This document shows, in pieces, positions 17,879-25,866 of a stretch of 64,000 bases of DNA. The notes under the pieces were generated by a model, which saw only the letters and a list, made by a program, of their open reading frames with translations, had not been told where the DNA came from and did not search any database. A program made the position numbers and the translations under genes. This DNA is from Maridesulfovibrio frigidus DSM 17176 (lineage in GTDB: Bacteria > Desulfobacterota > Desulfovibrionia > Desulfovibrionales > Desulfovibrionaceae), in assembly GCF_000711735.1 (NCBI RefSeq), contig NZ_JONL01000004.1, forward strand, positions 248,001 through 312,000. Reading direction: 5' to 3'. Position 1 is the first letter of the stretch. Every line of letters begins with the position of its first letter.

Positions 17879-19363
17879 ATGGCTGAAGAGAAACAAGAAC
17901 AACAGCAACAGGCCGCTGAAACTGCGACTGAAGGGTCTTTGCTAGACGATATTGTTGAAGCAACGAAGCTTAAACCGGACGATGAAGCCTATTCCGTGAC
18001 CAAAGCCGGTTTGCAGGCTTTCCTTGAAGAGATGGTTAAGCCTGAGCGCGAAGGGGCTAAGATTTCCGGCGGGCTGGTTGACGATATGCTGGCTCAAATT
18101 GACCAGAAATTGTCTCTGCAGATGGATAGCATCATGCACAGCAAAGACTTCCAGCAGATGGAGTCTTCGTGGCGTTCGCTTAAATTTTTAGTGGATCGCA
18201 CAGATTTTCGTGAAAATGTCCGCATTCAGCTGATGAACGTATCTAAGTCTGATTTGCTTGATGATTTTGATGATGCTCCGGAAATTACTAAATCCGGCCT
18301 CTACAAACAGGCTTATACTGCTGAGTATGGCCAGTTCGGAGGACAGCCTTTCGGGGCTATTGTCGGAAACTATGATTTTGGTCCCGGTCCTCAGGATATG
18401 AAACTTTTGCAGTACACAGCTGCTGTTGCTGCAATGACTCATGCTCCGTTTATTGCTGCTGCCGGAACTGAATTTTTTGGAATTGAAAAATGGAGTGAAC
18501 TTCCAAATCTGAAAGATTTGAAGTCCATTTTCGAAATGCCGCAGTATGCAAAATGGAACTCATTCCGTGAGTCTGATGATGCACGAAATGTTGGGCTGAC
18601 ATTGCCTAAATTCTTGCTCAGACTTCCTTACGGACAAGATACTTTGCCTGCTAAGACCTTCAATTATCAGGAATCTGTAGCAGATGGCGACGATGATTTC
18701 TGTTGGGGGAACACTGCTTTCGCTTTTGCTTCCAAGCTTACGGATTCATTCGCAAAATACCGTTGGTGTGCGAATATCATAGGGCCACAGGGTGGTGGAG
18801 CGGTAGAAGATCTTCCTTTGTATCAGTATGAAGCTATGGGCGCGGTTCAGACCAAGATTCCAACTCAGGTCCTTTTGTCTGAGCGTAGGGAATACGAATT
18901 AGCCGAAGAAGGTTTCATCGGCCTGACCATGCGTAAAGGTAGTGATAATGCGGCCTTCTTCTCAGCCAACTCCGCACAGAAACCGAAGTTCTTCGGTACT
19001 AGCAAGGAAGGCAAGGAGGCAGAGCTTAATTATAAGCTGTCTACTCAGCTTCCATATATGATGATTATGGACCGTCTGGCCCATTATATTAAAGTTATTC
19101 AGCGTGAGAACATCGGTACGTGGAAAGAGCGTGGCGATTTAGAGCGCGAGCTTAATACTTGGATATCTCAATATGTAACTGAGATGGATAATCCAGCTCC
19201 AAGCGTACGTAGCCGCAGGCCGCTTCGCATGGCAAAGATAGAGGTTAATGATGTTGAAGGCGATCCGGGTTGGTACTCGGTTTCCCTAAAAGCCCGTCCT
19301 CATTTCAAGTACATGGGCGCAGCGTTTACTCTATCTCTGGTTGGTAAGCTGGAAAAAGAATAG
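17879..19363 (+). CDS. tssC: T6SS contractile sheath large subunit TssC (VipB)
   Basis: 494 residues with the conserved TssC order: a helical N-terminus, SKDFQQMESSWRSLKFLVDRTDF near residue 85, GQPFGAIVGNYDFGPGPQDM, the LLRLPYGQDT and WGNTAFAFASKL segments, GPQGGGAVEDLP, and the C-terminal sheath strands (PGWYSVSLKARPHFKYMGAAFTLSLVGKL). It polymerises with TssB and is taken apart by ClpV after contraction. A short hairpin and an untranslated stretch separate it from hcp. Length and motifs are intact. Confidence 0.97.
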   Translation: MAEEKQEQQQQAAETATEGSLLDDIVEATKLKPDDEAYSVTKAGLQAFLEEMVKPEREGAKISGGLVDDMLAQIDQKLSLQMDSIMHSKDFQQMESSWRSLKFLVDRTDFRENVRIQLMNVSKSDLLDDFDDAPEITKSGLYKQAYTAEYGQFGGQPFGAIVGNYDFGPGPQDMKLLQYTAAVAAMTHAPFIAAAGTEFFGIEKWSELPNLKDLKSIFEMPQYAKWNSFRESDDARNVGLTLPKFLLRLPYGQDTLPAKTFNYQESVADGDDDFCWGNTAFAFASKLTDSFAKYRWCANIIGPQGGGAVEDLPLYQYEAMGAVQTKIPTQVLLSERREYELAEEGFIGLTMRKGSDNAAFFSANSAQKPKFFGTSKEGKEAELNYKLSTQLPYMMIMDRLAHYIKVIQRENIGTWKERGDLERELNTWISQYVTEMDNPAPSVRSRRPLRMAKIEVNDVEGDPGWYSVSLKARPHFKYMGAAFTLSLVGKLEKE

Positions 19364-19380
19364 TCTCTTAGGTTAGCCGG

Positions 19381-19406
19381 GTCGCCTTCCGTTTTGTGTA
19401 GGCGAC
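19381..19406 (+). other. Stem-loop between tssC and hcp
   Basis: GTCGCCT (19381-19387) and AGGCGAC (19400-19406) form a perfect 7-bp stem with a 12-base loop. No T-run follows, so it is not a standard terminator. It may mark a processing or stability site that lets hcp be expressed at a different level. Confidence 0.45.
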
Positions 19407-19451
19407 ATCTTAAATGTGTATTTGTAACATGAAATGACAAGGAGAAAGATC

Positions 19452-19934
19452 ATGGCATTAACTTCATACATGAAAGTGACAGGCAAGACTCAAGGTCAGA
19501 TCAAAGGCGATTGTACTCAGGCTGGTGATAAAAAAGACACCATGCTTATCTATGCTGTCGAGCATAATGTTGAAATTCCTAAAGATACTCACACTGGTCT
19601 ACCTACTGGGCAGCGCATCCATAGACCTTTCACTGTGACTAAACATATTGATAATGCTTCTCCAAAACTTGCTCAGGCATGTTGTAAAGGCGAGCAGTTG
19701 ACCGTTGAAATCGACCATTACCGTATTGATCCAACTGGTATTGAGAAAAAATACTACACAATCAAAATGGAAGAAGCGATTATCGTTAATCATCATGCAT
19801 ATAAACCTGTGACCTTCCTTCCTGATAATAAGCCTTATCATGATATGGAAGACATCAGCTTTACTTACTCAAAAATTACCTGGACCTACGCAGACGGTAA
19901 TATTGAGTATACTGATGATTGGAAATCAAGCTAA
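19452..19934 (+). CDS. hcp: Hcp tube protein (TssD)
   Basis: 160 residues from the ATG at 19452, preceded by AAGGAG; an upstream in-frame ATG at 19434 lies before the ribosome site. MALTSYMKVTGKTQGQIKGDC, HNVEIPKDTHTGLPTGQRIHRPF, TVEIDHYRI and KYYTIKMEEAIIV are characteristic of Hcp1-family proteins, which stack as hexamers into the inner tube and are secreted. It is the most abundant T6SS component, and a strong terminator follows it, so hcp can be made in excess over the downstream baseplate genes. Confidence 0.95.
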   Translation: MALTSYMKVTGKTQGQIKGDCTQAGDKKDTMLIYAVEHNVEIPKDTHTGLPTGQRIHRPFTVTKHIDNASPKLAQACCKGEQLTVEIDHYRIDPTGIEKKYYTIKMEEAIIVNHHAYKPVTFLPDNKPYHDMEDISFTYSKITWTYADGNIEYTDDWKSS

Positions 19935-19970
19935 GATACCGACTGTAAATTAAGCTAAGAAATTATAAGA

Positions 19971-19998
19971 AGGGCCCCCTTCGGGCCCTCTTTTTTTT
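19971..19998 (+). terminator. Strong terminator directly after hcp
   Basis: AGGGCCC-CCTTC-GGGCCCT followed by C and eight T forms a GC-rich intrinsic terminator inside the operon, 36 bases after hcp and 14 before tssE. Downstream genes would rely on read-through or on an unseen promoter. Confidence 0.9.
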
Positions 19999-20012
19999 AT
20001 CGGGGTAATTGA

Positions 20013-20432
20013 ATGAACGAGCAACGTCTGCTTGAGCGTATCAGGTTCATGGAACAGGATCCTGATTGGCGCGATGCCGCTGAACCGGGGCAGGTGGTTA
20101 AATCCATTCTCGGGCATTTGCGCATGATTCTGAACACGCGTCAGGGAAATGCTCAGATTGCTCCTGATTATGGCGTTCCCGACTTTACTTCTATGATCGG
20201 GGCTACGGGGCTTGATGCTGTCCGTGATATTGAAGAATCAATGACTGAGGTCATTCTTAAATATGAACCTCGGTTAGAAAATGTGAATATTCAGTTTATA
20301 CCTGAAGATGATATGCCACTTTCCTTACAGTTCAAGCTTCAAGCAAAGCTGAAGCTTGAAGGGCAGGATATGCCTGTCGTTTTTGAAACAGTACTCGATC
20401 CTGATGGACGAATTATGGTTAAAGATAGCTAA
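20013..20432 (+). CDS. tssE: T6SS baseplate protein TssE (gp25-like)
   Basis: 139 residues of the GPW/gp25 family: VVKSILGHLRMILNTRQGNAQIAPDYGVPDF and the following DIEESMTEVILKYEPRLENVNI are the signature lysozyme-like gp25 elements. TssE is the baseplate wedge piece that starts sheath assembly. It begins 14 bases after the hcp terminator, with GGGG upstream of the ATG, and ends 5 bases before tssF. Confidence 0.95.
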   Translation: MNEQRLLERIRFMEQDPDWRDAAEPGQVVKSILGHLRMILNTRQGNAQIAPDYGVPDFTSMIGATGLDAVRDIEESMTEVILKYEPRLENVNIQFIPEDDMPLSLQFKLQAKLKLEGQDMPVVFETVLDPDGRIMVKDS

Positions 20433-20437
20433 ATAAT

Positions 20438-22168
20438 ATGATCGAAAAGTACTACCAAAGAGAACTAACGCATCTACGCGAACTGGCTGTAGAATTTTCT
20501 AAGAACCATCCTGCACTGGCGCCAATGCTGACTGGACCGGGTTCCGATCCTGACGTTGAGCGTTTGCTGGAAGGCTCTGCTTTCATGTCCGGTATGATAA
20601 ACCAGAAGCTTGATGATGAATTTCCCGAGATTGTTCACGGTCTGGTGCAGTTGGTTTTCCCTCACTATTTGCGGCCTATTCCGTCCACAACGATCGTTAA
20701 ATTTACTCCTAAGCCGAGTCTCATGGAAACCGTCCACATTCCGCTGGGTTCTCAGCTTTCTTCTATTCCTGTTAAAGGCACTAAGTGTACTTTTTCTACG
20801 ACCTTTGATGTGGAGTTGCACCCATTAACCATTACCAAGGTTGATATGGTTCAGCGGGCTGGCACATCCGGAACGCTGACTCTAGGATTTGAGTTAAAAG
20901 GGCTAACACTTGATGAGTGGGATGTTTCACATCTTCGTTTTCACTTAACAGGCGGCTATGCGTCCGCTTCAAGCAGATATAAAACCCTTTTTAATTCCAT
21001 ACGGGGAATACGTGTTAGCGGTTCGAATGGAGCTGTTGCAATGCTCGGTTCTGGGAGCCTTAAGGCTGTCGGTTTTGAAGACGAGGAAGCCCTGCTCCCT
21101 TATCCCTCTCAATCGTTTCCGGGCTATCGTATTTTACAGGAATATTTCATTCTTCCGGAAAAATTTCTCTTTTTTGATGTGGATGGTCTTGATAATTGGA
21201 AAAACCGCGGAGATGGTAAAACTTTTGAAATTGTGCTGGAGTTGGACAATCTTCCTGCAGAGTTGCTCGATTTTACTGAGGAACATCTGTGTTTGTACGC
21301 AACTCCTGCCATTAATCTTTTTCAGCGTGATGCTGAGCCAGTAACTCTTGATCATAAGCGACCAGAATATCAGGTTATACCTTCTGGAGGGTCGGGGGGA
21401 GATTATCAGGTTTATTCTGTAGATAGCGTAGTTGGATATGTTCAGGGAACAGTTGAAGAACGGCCATATAAGCCATTTCAAATGTTTAATCCAAGGTCGG
21501 AGGAAATGCCTGTTTACACTGTGCATCACCGCCGCTCGTTGGTTATGGACAAGACAAATCTTTACCTATCTGTGGCCTACCCGACTCAAGGGAAAGCTCC
21601 CAGACTCGAAACTTTGTCCATGTCTTTGACCTGCACTAACGGGAATTTACCTGAGAAACTTCGTTTCGGTGATATTTCAAAGCCGACATCGACATCGCCT
21701 GAGTTGGCTACTTTTGAAAATATCCGGCAGCCGACTTCACCTGTTCAGCCGCCCCTTGGTAAGAACTTGCTTTGGAGATTGTTGTCGCATCTGTACATAA
21801 ATTATCTTTCAGTTGCAGATGTCGATAGCCTGCGCGCCATGGTCAAACTCTATGTATTTACCGATACCCGTGACCGCGGATCAGTAGTGGCGAATACTAA
21901 ACGGGTTGAGGCTATTCAGGGCATGAAGTTAAGCGAGGGAGATAGGCTGGTTAAAGGTCTTGTTATGCGCGGGCGCGATATTCAATTGTCGCTTACCTGT
22001 GACGGATTTGCCAATAGTGGCGATCTATATCTTTTCAGTTCTGTAATGAACAGGTTCTTTGCAGGATATGCTTCTGTGAATTGCTTTACCCGCTTAACAG
22101 TGGAAGATACTTTAAATAAGGAGCGATATCGGTGGAATGCGATGATCGGCGATCGCCCTCTTCTATAA
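20438..22168 (+). CDS. tssF: T6SS baseplate protein TssF (ImpG/VasA)
   Basis: 576 residues, normal for the family. The N-terminus YYQRELTHLRELAVEFSKNHPALAPMLTG, then DPDVERLLEGSAFMSGMINQKLDDEFPEIVHGLVQLVFPHYLRPIPS is strongly diagnostic. TssF forms a trimer that, with TssG and TssE, builds the baseplate wedge. The gene overlaps tssG by 37 bases, which implies translational coupling and matched stoichiometry. Confidence 0.96.
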   Translation: MIEKYYQRELTHLRELAVEFSKNHPALAPMLTGPGSDPDVERLLEGSAFMSGMINQKLDDEFPEIVHGLVQLVFPHYLRPIPSTTIVKFTPKPSLMETVHIPLGSQLSSIPVKGTKCTFSTTFDVELHPLTITKVDMVQRAGTSGTLTLGFELKGLTLDEWDVSHLRFHLTGGYASASSRYKTLFNSIRGIRVSGSNGAVAMLGSGSLKAVGFEDEEALLPYPSQSFPGYRILQEYFILPEKFLFFDVDGLDNWKNRGDGKTFEIVLELDNLPAELLDFTEEHLCLYATPAINLFQRDAEPVTLDHKRPEYQVIPSGGSGGDYQVYSVDSVVGYVQGTVEERPYKPFQMFNPRSEEMPVYTVHHRRSLVMDKTNLYLSVAYPTQGKAPRLETLSMSLTCTNGNLPEKLRFGDISKPTSTSPELATFENIRQPTSPVQPPLGKNLLWRLLSHLYINYLSVADVDSLRAMVKLYVFTDTRDRGSVVANTKRVEAIQGMKLSEGDRLVKGLVMRGRDIQLSLTCDGFANSGDLYLFSSVMNRFFAGYASVNCFTRLTVEDTLNKERYRWNAMIGDRPLL

Positions 22169-23163
22169 CGGGCAAGCTACTTGATAACCCGACCGCCTAT
22201 TCTTTTTTTCAGGCCATCCGATTATTGCGCCTGCATTCTAAGAGCTGCACGGGTAAGGATCTGGAGACGTTTTATCGCGACCATCTTCGGGTGCGTCCGC
22301 AGTTGTCCCTTGGATTTCCGGCTACGGATCTTACTGAGGTTACGGAAGAGCTTTCAAAGGACGGCGATCGTTATCGGATAGAAGCAACTTTCATGGGTTT
22401 GTATGGGGCATCATCCCCTATGCCCATATTTTATACTGAGGAGCTGCTTGAGGAAGCCTCGGAAGATAAGTCTGTAACCAGAGACTTTATCGATATCATA
22501 AACAATGATGTTTATGTTCAGTTTTTCCGCGCGTGGTCCCGATCCAGATTGATGGTGAAGGCTGTTGATGAAGAAGATAGTTCGTGGCTGGAGCGTTTGA
22601 ACTGTCTGCTTGGATTCGGCCATAAAGAGGTTTTAGCCTCAGTTCCCGAGGAGTGCCGCCGGTATCGTCACATTGGGCTGTTAACTCAGTATCCGAGAAG
22701 CGCACTAGGGCTCAAGACTCTCCTGAAAGATTCCTTGGATCACGATAAAGTGCGCGTTGAGCAGTGCGTTTTGCGTAAAGTTAAACTTCCCGAAGATCAG
22801 CGTTTTTCGCTTGGCGTGGATTCTAATATTCTTGGAGAAAGGTCGTGGATTGGCGAAGAATTAGATGACCGTATGGGAAAATGTGCGATAGTTCTTCGTG
22901 GTTTGGATGCTGTACGGTATCATGAGTTATTGCCGGGGGAAGGTGAAGGTAAGAAGCTTGATAATCTTGTCCGCGGTTATCTTGTAGAGCCGTTTAAATA
23001 TGATCTTGTTCTTGAAATGAAGCCCGGCGAGGCTCACACTGCGATTCTTGGCGGTGAACAATGGTCTGGCCTTGGCTGTGATTCATGGGTGTTTTCAGGA
23101 GATCGATTGGAACATGCTGAAGCCACTTTCCCCAATGAGGGCGGACGCGTATCAAGTAGCTAA
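22132..23163 (+). CDS. tssG: T6SS baseplate protein TssG (ImpH/VasB)
   Basis: 343 residues from a GTG at 22132 with AAGGAG about 10 bases upstream inside tssF. The motifs LLDNPTAYSFFQAIRLL, RVRPQLSLGFPATDLTEV, EATFMGLYGASSPMPIFYTEEL and the DFIDIINNDVYVQFFRAW segment identify TssG, wedge partner of TssF. The C-terminal half (SWIGEELDDRMGKCAIVLRGL) also fits. It is followed after 42 bases by clpV. Confidence 0.95.
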   Translation: MECDDRRSPSSITGKLLDNPTAYSFFQAIRLLRLHSKSCTGKDLETFYRDHLRVRPQLSLGFPATDLTEVTEELSKDGDRYRIEATFMGLYGASSPMPIFYTEELLEEASEDKSVTRDFIDIINNDVYVQFFRAWSRSRLMVKAVDEEDSSWLERLNCLLGFGHKEVLASVPEECRRYRHIGLLTQYPRSALGLKTLLKDSLDHDKVRVEQCVLRKVKLPEDQRFSLGVDSNILGERSWIGEELDDRMGKCAIVLRGLDAVRYHELLPGEGEGKKLDNLVRGYLVEPFKYDLVLEMKPGEAHTAILGGEQWSGLGCDSWVFSGDRLEHAEATFPNEGGRVSSS

Positions 23164-23205
23164 TTTAACGCTGTAAGACTAAATATTAGTGAGAGGGTAA
23201 AAGTT

Positions 23206-25842
23206 ATGATTAATGTTGATATAAAAAATCTGCTTTCCAAACTTAACACCTATAGTACTAACGCTCTTCATAATGCCGCCGGACTTTGTGTCTCGCTCAC
23301 CCATTATGAAGTTTCGGTGGAACATTACTTTCTCAAATGTCTTGAGGATGTTAATAGTGATTTACCTCTCATACTCCGCCAGTACGGAGTTGAAACCGCA
23401 AGGCTCACGGCTTCTCTGTCTGATGTGCTGGAAGATTTCAAAACTGGGAATTCCGGTAAGCCGGTATTCTCACCCATGCTTATTGAGCTTTTCGAGGATG
23501 CATGGCTCATTTCATCTGTAGAACTTGGCGATAGCCGCATTCGCTCCGGCGCTGTGCTATTAGCTTTCCTATCTAAACCAAATTTTTACGCCTCTGGTGC
23601 GTATTCTAGCCTTTTAACAGAAATAAGCCGTGATTCATTGCTTAAAGATTTCTGGTCTATTGCTAAATCTTCTGTGGAGCACAAACTTCCTGCTGCGGCT
23701 CCGAGCGGCGGTGGTGGCGGATCTCCCGCAAAAGGTGATGGCGGATTCCTCGAGCGGTTCTGTGTAGATTTCACAGCTAAAGCTGCGGAAGGCGGCATAG
23801 ACCCTGTTTTCGGGCGTGACGCTGAAATGCGCCAGATGGTGGATATTCTAGCTCGTCGCCGTAAGAACAATCCTATTCTTGTTGGTGAGCCGGGTGTCGG
23901 TAAAACAGCTGTAATCGAAGGGCTGGCCCTGCGTATTATCGAAGGTGATGTTCCTGAAATCCTGAGCGGAGTTTCGCTGGTCGGGCTTGATATGGGGCTC
24001 CTTGAAGCTGGCGCGGGCATGAAAGGAGAGTTTGAGAATAGGCTGAAAGGGGTCATTGACGAGATCAAGTCCAGTGAAAAGCCTATCATTCTATTTATTG
24101 ATGAAGCTCATACTTTGGTTGGAGCTGGCGGTGCTTCCGGCGGTTCCGATGCTGCCAATTTGCTTAAGCCTGCACTTGCCCGCGGAGAGCTGAAAACATG
24201 TGCGGCTACCACTTGGACAGAGTATAAGAAATATTTCGAAAAAGATCCTGCGCTGGCTCGTCGTTTCCAGCTTGTTAAGCTTGATGAACCGTCCGTTGAA
24301 ACTTCAACAATCATTTTGCGCGGACTGCGTGAAAGTTATGAAAAATCACATAACGTGATTATTCGTGATGATGCGTCCGTTGCTGCGGCAGTCTTTTCTG
24401 ACCGTTATATCGCAGGGCGTTTCCTGCCGGATAAAGCGATCGATTTACTTGATACAACTTGTGCGCGGGTTAAAGTTAACCTTTCCGCTAAACCTGCTAT
24501 TTTGGAAGATTGCCAGCGCTCCGTTCAGGCTCTTGAACGGGAGAAGAAGGCCGTTGCCCGTGACCGCACTAATGGCGTTGAAGTTGACGAAGCGCGCTGT
24601 AAGGAAGTGGATAAACTTATCGCCGACAAGACTAAAGAAGGCGATAAAATTCACGAGCATTGGTTAAAAGAAAAAGATGCGGCTCACGCTGTGCTTGATG
24701 TGCGTAAGCAGATTCAGGACGCAGGCGAAGATGAGGCCGAGATTAAAAAGCTTAAAAAAGAATTAGCCAAGCTGGATAAAGCTCTTGCCAAGTTGCAAGG
24801 TAAAGATCCTATGGTTCAGATAGAAGTAACACCTGATCTGGTCGGACGCGTTGTTTCAGACTGGACTGGTATTCCTGTGGGTAAGATGGCTCGCGATGAA
24901 GCTAAAACTGTTGTTGACCTTGATGTCAGACTCCAAGAGCGGGTCAAAGGTCAGGACCAGGGGCTTGAAGCTATTGCCGAAGTTATCCGTGCATCAAAAG
25001 CGGGAATTAAAGATCCCGATCAGCCCATTGGAGTATTTCTGATTGTTGGGCCTTCCGGTGTTGGTAAAACTGAGACGGGGCTTTCTTTGGCAGACTTGCT
25101 ATTCGGTGATGAAAGGTCCGTAGTTACCGTTAACATGAGTGAATTCCAGGAAAAACATACTGTTTCCCGCCTCATCGGTTCGCCCCCGGGCTACGTTGGT
25201 TATGGCGAGGGCGGCATGCTTACCGAAGCTGTACGTCGCCAGCCTTACAGCGTTGTTCTGCTTGATGAAGTGGAAAAGGCGCATCTTGACGTTATGAACA
25301 CCTTCTATCAAGTTTTTGATAAGGGAATTCTGACTGATGGTGAGGGAAAAGATATCAGCTTCAAAAACACCATTATCATTTTGACTTCCAATCTCGCTAC
25401 TGATGTTATTCAGGAAATGACCGGAGGCGAAGGTGAAGATGAAATGCCTTTGGATGCGGTGGTCGGGGCAGTCAGGCCGATTCTTTCCCAGCATTTCAAA
25501 CCGGCACTTTTAGCGCGTATGAATGTGGTTCCGTATGTATCTCTTAATCCAGATGCGATGAAACTCATCACGACACTAAAACTACACAAGCTCGAAAAGA
25601 TGCTGCTTAATAATAACAAAATGAAACTGACCTACGACGAAGCTGTAGTTGATCAGATTGCGGCTCGCTGTACCGAGGTAGAGACTGGAGCACGTAATAT
25701 TGAATATATTTTGAATGGAAACGTTTTGCCGCAGATGTCTAAGGAAATTCTTGGACACATGACTGAAGGTGGCATGCCATCGGCTGTTCACCTCGGTATT
25801 GATAAAGACGGCTCGTTTGCCATGGATTTTTCTAAGGACTAA
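23206..25842 (+). CDS. clpV: T6SS sheath-recycling AAA+ ATPase ClpV (TssH)
   Basis: 878 residues. The Clp N-domain (about 1-155) that recognises the sheath is followed by a Gly-rich linker (about 165-175). AAA1 has Walker A GEPGVGKT at 227-234 and Walker B LFIDEAHTLVGAGG. A coiled-coil middle domain (about 415-540) precedes AAA2, with Walker A GPSGVGKTE, Walker B VVLLDEVEKAH, and the C-terminal small domain. ClpV hexamers extract TssC from contracted sheaths. Both ATPase sites look intact. The Gly-rich linker and T6SS context separate it from ClpB. Confidence 0.97.
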   Translation: MINVDIKNLLSKLNTYSTNALHNAAGLCVSLTHYEVSVEHYFLKCLEDVNSDLPLILRQYGVETARLTASLSDVLEDFKTGNSGKPVFSPMLIELFEDAWLISSVELGDSRIRSGAVLLAFLSKPNFYASGAYSSLLTEISRDSLLKDFWSIAKSSVEHKLPAAAPSGGGGGSPAKGDGGFLERFCVDFTAKAAEGGIDPVFGRDAEMRQMVDILARRRKNNPILVGEPGVGKTAVIEGLALRIIEGDVPEILSGVSLVGLDMGLLEAGAGMKGEFENRLKGVIDEIKSSEKPIILFIDEAHTLVGAGGASGGSDAANLLKPALARGELKTCAATTWTEYKKYFEKDPALARRFQLVKLDEPSVETSTIILRGLRESYEKSHNVIIRDDASVAAAVFSDRYIAGRFLPDKAIDLLDTTCARVKVNLSAKPAILEDCQRSVQALEREKKAVARDRTNGVEVDEARCKEVDKLIADKTKEGDKIHEHWLKEKDAAHAVLDVRKQIQDAGEDEAEIKKLKKELAKLDKALAKLQGKDPMVQIEVTPDLVGRVVSDWTGIPVGKMARDEAKTVVDLDVRLQERVKGQDQGLEAIAEVIRASKAGIKDPDQPIGVFLIVGPSGVGKTETGLSLADLLFGDERSVVTVNMSEFQEKHTVSRLIGSPPGYVGYGEGGMLTEAVRRQPYSVVLLDEVEKAHLDVMNTFYQVFDKGILTDGEGKDISFKNTIIILTSNLATDVIQEMTGGEGEDEMPLDAVVGAVRPILSQHFKPALLARMNVVPYVSLNPDAMKLITTLKLHKLEKMLLNNNKMKLTYDEAVVDQIAARCTEVETGARNIEYILNGNVLPQMSKEILGHMTEGGMPSAVHLGIDKDGSFAMDFSKD

Positions 25843-25866
25843 AAGGCAACATAAGAGGGTATTATT

